Shown in pieces: positions 56,705 to 64,000 of a stretch of 64,000 nucleotides of DNA. This DNA comes from Nelumbo lutea (taxonomy: Eukaryota > Streptophyta > Magnoliopsida > Proteales > Nelumbonaceae). The DNA lies in the NCBI GenBank assembly GCA_022828595.1, contig JAKGHH010000001.1, positions 117,626,999-117,690,998 of the forward strand. The letters run 5' to 3'. The notes beneath the pieces are model-generated. The model was not told where the DNA came from, ran no database searches, and worked only from the letters and a program-made list of their open reading frames with translations. Each line of letters opens with the position of its first letter. Position 1 is the stretch's first letter. The translations under genes and the position numbers were made by a program.

Positions 56705-57831
56705 GGGTAAATTTTTAAAGTACCCTTATGGTTTAGTTAATTGACTAACTCCACCCCTACTATTTGACTATTATTTTAAAGTACCCCTACTATTTTGGAC
56801 AATTGACTAACACATCCCTTACTGTCCATAGGATCCGTTCACATGTGACATCAATTTGGAGGAAGAAAGTGGAAGGAGGAAGGAGAGGAGGGGAATGAAG
56901 AAAGGAGGAAGGGAAGGGGGCTGAATAGGTAATGCATGATGACCACCTCCCAAAAAATGCTTCATGAATCATGATCATCTCCCACTTCTCACCTACACAC
57001 CCACACTGCCCAAACCGCCCTTGTTCGTAGTCGCCGCACACCCAGCACACCTCCCCTGCACGCTTAGCAACTTTAAAACAATGTTTTAACGCCTTTACAG
57101 TACAAATAGTTCACTAGTCGCCTTTAAAATTTGTAAAATAGGGCAAAATAATGTTTTTACCCATAAAAAGAAAAAGAAAAAGAGGAAGGAGGGAGAAAGC
57201 GAAGAAAGTTGCTACTGCCGCTGGTTCGAGTTTTAGCGGCGAGAGAGCGAAGAAAAAGAAAAAGAGGAAGGAGGGAGAAAGTTGCTACTGCCGCTGGTTC
57301 GAGTTTTAGCGGCGACAGCAATTGCAAATCCTCGGAACAGTAGTGGTCATGGTGGAGAAGGAGGAGAGTCTAGCGACAAGAACAAGATGGAGGCGATTTT
57401 GGCACTAGTAAAGATTGGGAGGTCTTTGGGTAATATTCTGTTGGAATTGGCTTCCGCTGGTTCAAGTTGCAATGGCCACGGTGGTGGTTGTGCATCCTCG
57501 GAACAGTAGCAGTGGTGGATGTGAATCAGATTTCCAACGTTCTTCAGCTTGGGCTTGGACTTGAACGGCGATGAGAGCGAAGAAGGGAGTTGCAGCGGTA
57601 ACCCACACAGTCGATGGTGTTCATTCTGCACTCAGATTCAAACTAAGTTCTTCTCAATCAAGATGCTATTAAAGTGATGAACAAAAACATAATTTCCAAT
57701 TTGGCACGTTTATTGAAATAGGGGTAAAATTGATATTTCACTTTACCCTAATTAGTATTTAACAACTCGAAATAGGAATGGTGGAGTTAGTCAATTAGCT
57801 AAACCATAAGGGTGCTTTAATAAATTTATCC
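56705..57831. mobile_element. Mutator-like element, 9-bp TSD AATAAAATA
   Basis: 1127 bp. The inverted ends GGGTAAATTTTTAAAG and GGATAAATTTATTAAAG continue with CACCCTTATGGTTTAG and ATTGACTAACTCCACC on both arms. The direct repeat AATAAAATA is perfect (56696-56704 and 57832-57840). The interior has GC-rich, coding-like text around 57160-57640 with a local duplication (TTGCTACTGCCGCTGGTTCG at about 57206 and 57280). It includes a 75-codon ORF (57282-57509) with no recognised domain, and could be a captured leader or exon. Confidence 0.88.
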
Positions 57832-57843
57832 AATAAAATAAAA

Positions 57844-59352
57844 GGAAAATCCTAATAGATATTCTATAATTTAGGCCGAATGCCAATTTAATACTTGAAC
57901 TTTAAAACGCGACAATCTAGTACCTGATATTTTAAAATGCAACAATCTAATACATGTTATTAACCAGCCGTTAAGTATCATGTGAAAAAACACAAATACT
58001 CTTGACCTAGAAAGCTGAATACCTATAAACAATTGAACAGTTGACCCAAAAACCGGTGGCCAAAACGGCTCCGGCTTTGGATCATTTTTGAAAACATTGA
58101 AATTTTGTATTACAGTTTCTCTGTTATCCTTCTCACATGACATGGTTTGACAAAAGAAGCAAAGACCAAGCCAAACTATCTCTTCCGTTGAATCAAGTTC
58201 AGACCGTCAAATGCTTACATAGCAGGGACGCGAAGACCGACGACTACACCCATGACTAGAAATTTTCGTTTAAGCTGACCAAAAAACTATGTTACCGTTC
58301 CTAATGGGTTTTAGTGCCCCTGAAACTTTGATACTCCACGATTGTGTCCAAGTCGTCCTGATGTATAGAGTAAGCATCCATTAACTCAACAACATTCTGA
58401 ACTACTTTAGCCATAGAAAGAGGCTCAGTTAATCGTTTCAGAAGAAGAGTGAAGTACAAAATGCAAGAAGATGAGCATGCACATTTTCCAAAAGCCTCAA
58501 TTTTTTCCCACTATAGAGTTCTTTCCAAGCCACCTACCAAATCTATTAAAATTGCATGTGCTCCCCCTGTTAAAGGGTCTCTCTCCTCCCATGCAGCACA
58601 AAGCAGCAGGGATTATGCAAGATGCAAAGCAGCTAGTTTGGGAGGGTTTCCACTGTTGATATCTTCTAATTTAAACATTGATTATATCGCCATTTGGAAT
58701 AGACTTTGTAGCCCGTGCAAACAAGTTCAGTCCGTTGATCCCATTATCATCCTTGCCGGCAAAGCTAGGTACATAATTGATGCAATTTTCCTGCATAATA
58801 AGAGTTACTATATCAGGGTCGCTCATGCTTAAGTCAATTCTCTCATCCATTTCTCAACTTCCCCCATTAAAGCCATATAGCTTATCATCGGAAGTAAAAG
58901 GGTGAAATGTCTTCATCCTTTAAACTATTAAGAAGACCGTTTCTTATGTCATCGTATTTGATTTAGTGTCATTCACATATCTCCATTAACCCTCTTTCTT
59001 TCTCTCTGCAAGTTCATCAAATACAAGCTAATTAGCTTGAAGTCCTTTGTTTGCAGGAAAAAAAAAAGCCTCTTTGCCATCTGTTGTTTTGTCTATTTCT
59101 AAAAAGTAAGAATCAAACAACACTACAATAGTTGATAAGGTTTTTAAGCTTTTAAAAAGGTAATATTGATATTTTTCAAAAGTCTTAAATCGCAAATAAG
59201 GTCATGTGATATACATAACTGGCGGTTCATTAACAGTAGGTACTACATTGTCGTATTTTAAAAGTTTGGGTATTAAATTGTCGAAATTTAAAATTTGGGT
59301 ACTGAATTGACACTCGGCCTAAAGTACAAGATACCTATCAGGAATTTTCCCT
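57844..59352. mobile_element. Pack-MULE carrying an RFC1 fragment, 9-bp TSD AAAATAAAA
   Basis: 1509 bp with long inverted ends of about 130 bp (GGAAAATCCTAATAG..TTTAGGCCGAATG..CAATTTAATAC and the matching inverse at the right). The flanks AAAATAAAA occur at 57835-57843 and 59353-59361. The left target duplication overlaps that of the neighbouring element (57832-57840), so the two insertions touch. The interior holds an RFC1 fragment. It has no transposase and must be mobilised in trans. Confidence 0.85.
58299..58829 (-). pseudogene. Replication factor C subunit 1 (RFC1) fragment
   Basis: The minus-strand reading begins SMSDPDIVTLIMQENCINY, then FAGKDDNGINGLNLFARA. It continues with GDIINV*IRRYQQWK, SCFASCIIPAALCC, FNRFGRWLGKNS, KRLTEPLSMAKVVQNVVELM and YSIHQDDLDTIVEYQSF. 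This order is that of the C-terminal domain of plant RFC1, the large clamp-loader subunit that loads PCNA. It has stops after DIINV and GKN, frame changes, a deletion before KRLTEP, and no ATPase domain. It is carried inside the Mutator-like element and cannot be functional. The plus ORF at 58449-58832 is its shadow. Confidence 0.85.
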
Positions 59353-59361
59353 AAAATAAAA

Positions 59362-61070
59362 TTTATCTTGAAATATTGTCAACAATTGGTAGGGTTTCAC
59401 TGCCCATCCGAATCTGACTACAGTAGATAATACATGCAGAAATGGTGTATAGTATATAGCTTCAACAAATGGGTCGGACAGCCCAACCTTGGGCCAGATT
59501 TTAGCTCAAGGCTTCTTTTGTAAGTTGCAAAGATAAGCATCAATATGGTGTTGCCGCTTGAATCTAGAAAGTACATTTTGCAATAAACAACGAGATAAGT
59601 AAGGCTTTGCTGGTTCACGGTGAAATTATATTGTACGCCCCTTTTGATTGCCATAGCGGATACCGCATTTCGGAAACAGCCCTCATTGCTTAGTCATGGG
59701 TATTCAGTTATTTGATGTTGGTTTACATCAAATACGAATCTTGGGTTGAACACCTGGGGTTTTGAAAATTCAATTGATTCCATTCATTTTTCTTTTTTAT
59801 TTCCGTATATTTATGGCACTTCTTTCTCTCATGTTCTTTGAATTTCTAAAAAAATAGAGCTTAATGGAGGGGCCCATCTCCTCGCTCCCCTTCTCTCTTT
59901 CTCCCTCATTACCTCTGATTTTGTGCATCTTCAAAAATTTGTAGTTGCTTTATTATTGTTAAGAACCCATTTGAGAAAATCATTGAAGTTACAACCTCTC
60001 TAAGATAACCTGAATGTAGAAATTCGTCCAATAATAGAACCCTCTGAAGGGATCCAACCTTCAAAATAAGAAACCAGAAACTAGAGAAGAGAAGAAGCAA
60101 GGGCCCTATCAACTAGTGGAATTTGTTTTTGGAAATGTAGATTTAAATTAAAGAAATTGTTTTGGGTTCTATACCGAGGTAGTGATTTGGAGACGAAGGA
60201 GAAGAGGGTTCAGATCTATCTCTTCGCAGAAAATTCTATTGTTTCAGTTGGTGTCTGTGGTTTTCAGTAGATTGCGTCAGGACGCAGCATTATAGTCTTG
60301 AATATTCATGAGGAGAAATTGATGAAAAAGACATTTGAATTGAAGGAACTAAGAAACAAAGGCTTACGCCAAGTTACAAGGGAGGTTTGAGGAGCTTATT
60401 CCCAACTTCCAATAGCATTTCTTCCAATGATTTCTCTGAGTACACCATTTCCTATTCGTTCCAGATCCTCGAAGCTTCGAGCTTCACTGCCACTTACACC
60501 ATTGAAACCCTAAACAAACCCTAAAAACCAAACCATGGATGTGACAAGCAGAACTGTAAAACCGTTGAGTTAGAGGTTAAAGATGGGGAGAATTGCACGA
60601 TGCTGACGTGGTTGGGAATTGCTTCAAAGGGTGTCGTTGACATTTACGATGCAGGCATCATCTCCCGTCTCTGTCCACATTGTCACACAGGCATTACTGG
60701 TCTTTCTCTATCCGTTCTATCAAATCTTCAGAAAGCCACTATTGTTCTTGTTGCAAGCATAGGAGGGTTATATCCTTGAAACAATTTCGCAGGTCTATGA
60801 TGGTCACCTTCGTTAGAAAGGGTATTTTAGGTATAATGTAAAATTAAATCAAACACGTAAAATCATGTGTAAATTGTGTTTGATAAAAACTTAACAGGAA
60901 GGGAATTGTGCGGCAATTGTCAGAAATAATAAGAATACTTTAAGATAATTCTAAAACAATAAAGGTATAGTTAATCAATTTCTTAAACCTTACTTACACG
61001 CCGCGTGCCGTAAGGGCATTTTCATCATCTTGGCCTTGCCCAAGGGTATTATCGTTATTTCCTGGTGACA
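59362..61070. other. Intergenic DNA with one unexplained open stretch
   Basis: Mostly non-coding. From about 60540 to 60778 (+) there is an open frame reading CDKQNCKTVELEVKDGENC, then TMLTWLGIASKGVVDIYDAG and SRLCPHCHTGITGLS, ending at TGA. It looks coding-like, with paired cysteines, but I cannot name it. It could be another captured fragment. The minus ORF at 59909-60112 has no domain. Confidence 0.4.
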
Positions 61071-61440
61071 TTACTACGAAGACGTTAATTGCAGACGTTA
61101 CAGTCTCGGCTGAGCAGAGCTCTCCCCAACGCATTTATGGCAAGGTAATGCTGGGCTGCGTGGATCTCGTTCCAATAACTCTCACAATCACGGCCCTCGA
61201 TAAGCAGAACCATTACATCGCACCCACCGTGCATTCTCGCAGGCTTCAACTATATAAAGGTTCCACAGCCACAAGTATAGCTCTTACGCACTTTAACTAC
61301 TCTAACTTACAGAGACTTTGACCTTTCTAAAGCCCTTGGCTAAGACTTTGACCTTTCTAAAGCCCTTGGCTAACTTTACAGTCGGATCCTTTTGAATCTT
61401 TGAAGTGAGAAGTTGGAGTGATTGTGGGAGAGACTAGGGC
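61070..61440 (+). repeat. LTR-like or promoter-like segment
   Basis: CTATATAAAGG near 61250 and CTCGGCTGAGCAGAGCTC near 61105 resemble LTR sequence. A perfect 30-bp tandem duplication (AGACTTTGACC ... CTTGGCTA) lies at 61313-61342 and 61343-61372. No partner LTR or coding region is seen, so it may be a solo LTR or the promoter of an unseen gene. Confidence 0.35.
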
Positions 61441-61674
61441 CCGTTTGGTGCATCTTTCCTGACGGTCTTTCATTTGTTTAAAAGCCTAAAAGACTGACTT
61501 TTGGTGTATTCCTGTTTGGTTCATAAAAGATCTTGCTGTCAAAAGATAAAGCGTCGAAAAGCCATGAGAAGCCCATTTTTGACCGATTTCGAGAGAGTTT
61601 GATCATAGCTTCGAAGCGTTTACGCCCTCTCGGAGCTTCACCATACGTGTGCTTGACGCTCATACTGTTCTTTT

Positions 61675-62050
61675 ATGAAAAGTAGCCTCTCAATGAACCC
61701 CCCATCCAAAACCCTCATTCGCACATGCATCTCTCTCAGGTCGCAACAGGCTCGCTCTTCCGCTTCCCCCTCCTCCTCCTCCTTCTTCTTCTTCCTCCTC
61801 CTCCTCCTCCTCCTCCTGCTCCGCCATCGCCATCCTCTGCTTTGTCTCTCTTCTGTCGTCGCCTCCACCACACCCTATTCCACTATTCATTTCCCCCTTT
61901 TTACAGGAGATTACAAATCACTCGGTGCTCGTTTTTCTCGCGGTGGTGGTCGTCCACCATTTGATTGGTGGTTTGCATAGGTACAACTCAATATGTATTG
62001 TTAGGTACAACTCAATATGTGGTGGCGGTGGTCGTCCACCATCCCAATAT
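61675..62050 (+). other. Possible first exon or low-complexity ORF
   Basis: A 101-codon ORF starts MKSSLSMNPPSKTLIRTC and could be an organelle leader, but its middle is a (CTC/CTT)n repeat (61762-61820). A short duplication follows: GGTGGTCGTCCACCAT at 61945 and 62027, TAGGTACAACTCAATATGT at 61979 and 62002. No downstream exon is seen, so I do not call a gene. Confidence 0.25.
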
Positions 62051-62128
62051 GTATTGTTAGTGTTTTTTGTTTAATCGATTGTTATTTGCATAGGTCCATC
62101 TCATATCAATTCCATTTTCTTGCTAGTC

Positions 62129-62429
62129 TGATACGTGCATGTGCATGCATGCACTAGGCGCACAGCAGCCGAAGACCTGGTCAAAGTGGATAGCAGCAGA
62201 AGACCCGATCATGTTAGCTCTTAGTTGGGATAAGCCTTAGCCATTCAGTTTTAATTCTATTAGAATAGATAAGTCTTCAATTATGTTCCTAGATAAGTGC
62301 ATTCTGTTTTTCTGTTGATAAGCTCCTAAGATTAAGGGGCAGTAGTTCCTATTTCTACTCCCAGTTTGTAGCACAATAAGGCTATAAATATAGCCTGAAT
62401 GAATGGAGTTGGCATTGGCTTTTCTACAA

Positions 62430-62485
<56 letters not shown>

Positions 62486-62531
62486 TTATTCTAGATCCTT
62501 CTTCCTCTTGTTAGATAACTTGAGCGTATCA
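62129..62531 (+). repeat. Element 3 5' LTR
   Basis: 403 bp, TG...CA ends. A TATA box (CTATAAATATAG) lies near 62382, and a (CT)n tract of about 45 bp at 62436-62480 just downstream of the expected start of transcription. Confidence 0.85.
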
Positions 62532-62532
62532 T

Positions 62533-62544
62533 TGGTATCAGAGC
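62533..62544 (+). other. Element 3 primer binding site
   Basis: TGGTATCAGAGC, complementary to the 3' end of plant initiator tRNA-Met, one base after the LTR. Confidence 0.92.
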
Positions 62545-62554
62545 CGGTTCAACC

Positions 62555-64000
62555 ATGGACACCTGTGGAAAGACTAATGCGGAGTTCTGCAATGAGGTCA
62601 ATGAAACCTTAGCGCGACATGAGTCGAGCATCGACTAAGTGAACACTGTCTTACAAACAGTGTTAACCGAACTCCAAGCCCTTCGAGCCTCACGAGCCAC
62701 TCCTGAGACCAACCCCTTCGCCCATGAAGAATCCTCACATCCCCATACTTCCCGTTCAAGCTCCACCCATGACCACCCTCATCAACACGTCAAGTTGTCA
62801 TTCCCAAAATTTAACGGGGATGATCCGAGCAGTTGGATTTATAAGGCGAAACTGTATTTTGAATTTCAAAATATTATTCCGGACCAATAGGTGCAGCTAG
62901 CTTCCTTCCAATTGGAAGGCATCGCCTTACAGTGGCACAATTGGTTGACCAAGTATCGTGGACCGCTCACATGGGAAGAACTCTCCAAAGCGGTGTTACA
63001 ACGGTTCGGCCCCACCGACTACGAGGACCCATCAGAGGCGTTAACCCGCCTGAAGCAAACCACCACTGTGACGGCTTATCAAGAAGCCTTCGAGAGGCTC
63101 TCTCACCGAGTTGACGGCCTACCCGAGAGTTTTCTCATTGGCTGTTTCATTGCAGGACTTCGTGATGACGTTCATTTAGATGTGAAGATTAAGCAGCCTT
63201 GAACCTTGATAGAGGCGATTGGAGTGGCCTGATTAATTGAGGAATGAAATCACTTACAGTGGAGAGCTAGCCAGCCGATTCGATCCCCATCAGCCATGAC
63301 AACCCAGAAGGCGTCACCCAAGCCCATGGCCGGTGTACTTGGGCCTCCACTAGGCTCGCGCGCGAACCAGGTTTCCAGTGCTCATTCGCCAACATTTCGA
63401 CGACTCACCAACCAGGAGGCGTGAGAACGTCATGAGAAGGGGTTGTGTTAATACTGTGATGAGAAGTTCACCCCCGACCACCGTTGTGCACGTCAACAAC
63501 TGTTCATGATTGAGGATCCTGAACAGGCGGACGTGGAGACTATCAAATAAGAGGAAGAAAACCAAGAAGCCATCCCTGAAATCTCCTTCCATGCTATTGT
63601 AGGAGCTGAGCACCCACAAACTATACGTGTTCTTGGGAAACTGAAAAACAAGAATGTGACTGTATTAATTGACGGCGGCAGCACCCACTTCATTGACCAA
63701 GCTATCGTCTCCAAGTTCGGGTTGCCAGTGAACCGAGACAAGAGATTTCAAGTTATGGTAGCCAATCATGAAAAGATCGAGTGCATGGGGCAGTGCCGAG
63801 CTCTCACCCTCGCCATTCAAGGACACCCCGTTACCGCTAACTATTATGTTCTTCCCGTCGCAGCATGCCAGTTGGTGTTGGGAGTATAGTGGCTAGAGAC
63901 GCTTGGACCCGTCGAGATGGATTACAAACAACTAACCTTGATGTTCAAAAAGGAGGGACTCTCTTGCACCTTCCAAGGATTGGGACGAGCCAACATCGAA
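62555..64000 (+). pseudogene. Element 3 gag-protease (one frame with about nine stops)
   Basis: From ATG at 62555 (MDTCGKTNAEFCNEV) the same frame runs to the window edge. Gag: KLSFPKFNGDDPSSWIYKA at about 62790-62850, then QWHNWLTKY, then YCDEKFTPDHRC (zinc-knuckle-like) near 63450-63490. Protease: VTVLIDGGSTHFID at about 63655-63697, with the Asp kept, and GHPVTANYYVLPV. Stops at 62636 (TAA), 62888 (TAG), 63200 (TGA) and several later ones almost all fit C-to-T changes of CAA, CAG or CGA. No frameshift is needed over 1.4 kb. Confidence 0.85.

Larger units (their letters stand above)
62129..64000 (+). mobile_element. LTR retrotransposon 3, Ty3/gypsy, chromovirus-like (5' part)
   Basis: The 5' LTR is 62129-62531, with inverted ends TGATACG...CGTATCA. 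The initiator tRNA-Met PBS TGGTATCAGAGC lies at 62533-62544, and gag and protease follow. The element continues beyond the window. The initiator-Met PBS and the gag/protease wording fit the non-Tat Ty3 (chromovirus-type) elements. Confidence 0.85.

Noticed and set aside
58449..58832. 127-codon plus ORF as a gene
   Set aside because: It lies opposite the RFC1 fragment, which explains the sequence on the minus strand.
61690..61890. Minus-strand Glu/Gly-rich ORFs
   Set aside because: They are the reverse reading of a (CTC/CTT)n repeat.
1..64000. tRNA, rRNA, CRISPR or bacterial-type operons
   Set aside because: No cloverleaf with an A and B box, no rRNA signature and no regularly spaced repeat-spacer array was seen; the sequence is eukaryotic. 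The tRNA-like matches are only retrotransposon primer sites.

Overview
This window is nuclear DNA of a flowering plant. The evidence is introns with plant-type GT/AG sites, a plant bHLH gene, fragments of plant gene families (CYP85A, ACC synthase, patatin-like, AP-4 mu, RFC1) and a dense load of plant-type transposable elements. The species cannot be told from sequence alone. Nearly all of the window is intergenic or mobile DNA, and only one gene looks intact.

Layout. 1-11.7 kb: AT-rich intergenic DNA with many short inverted-repeat elements (PIF/Harbinger-like with 3-bp target duplications, hAT-like with 8-bp duplications, and a foldback family with a palindromic core). 11.9-13.9 kb: an intact four-exon bHLH transcription factor of subgroup IIIa (FIT/DYT1/AMS-like). 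14.46-24.69 kb: a complete but decayed Ty3/gypsy retrotransposon of the Tat lineage (element 1, + strand) with a perfect 5-bp target duplication. 24.7-34 kb: intergenic DNA with a Mutator-like element carrying a nested solo-LTR-like insertion, several MITEs and a ~100-bp minisatellite. 34.25-35.07 kb: an unusual array of short palindromic repeats. 35.26-36.53 kb: an Athila-type gag remnant (- strand). 37.16-37.26 kb: 100 N. 37.3-41.4 kb: a Ty1/copia remnant (+ strand). 43.4-43.5 kb: a lone first exon of an AP-4 mu adaptin gene (- strand). 44.7-45.8 kb: a mosaic of three broken gene fragments (patatin-like, ACC synthase, CYP85A). 45.78-56.05 kb: a second Tat-lineage element (element 2, - strand). 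56.15-56.4 kb: two exons of an unidentified gene whose first exon looks like a plastid-targeting leader. 56.7-59.35 kb: two adjacent Mutator-like elements, the second carrying an RFC1 fragment (a Pack-MULE). 59.4-62.1 kb: intergenic. 62.13-64.0 kb: the 5' part of a third Ty3/gypsy element, chromovirus-like, primed by initiator tRNA-Met and running off the window.

How it fits together. The two Tat elements share one architecture: LTR, tRNA-primed PBS, gag, protease, RT, RNase H, a second (archaeal-type) RNase H, integrase, then an antisense gene with its own TATA box before the 3' LTR. Element 2 has substituted or frameshifted catalytic positions in protease, RT and integrase. Most in-frame stops in the three Ty3 elements are C-to-T (or G-to-A) changes, as expected of methylated, silenced DNA. 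The region from 43 to 59 kb is the most unusual part: pieces of at least five unrelated host genes are scattered among or inside mobile elements, which points to gene-fragment capture.
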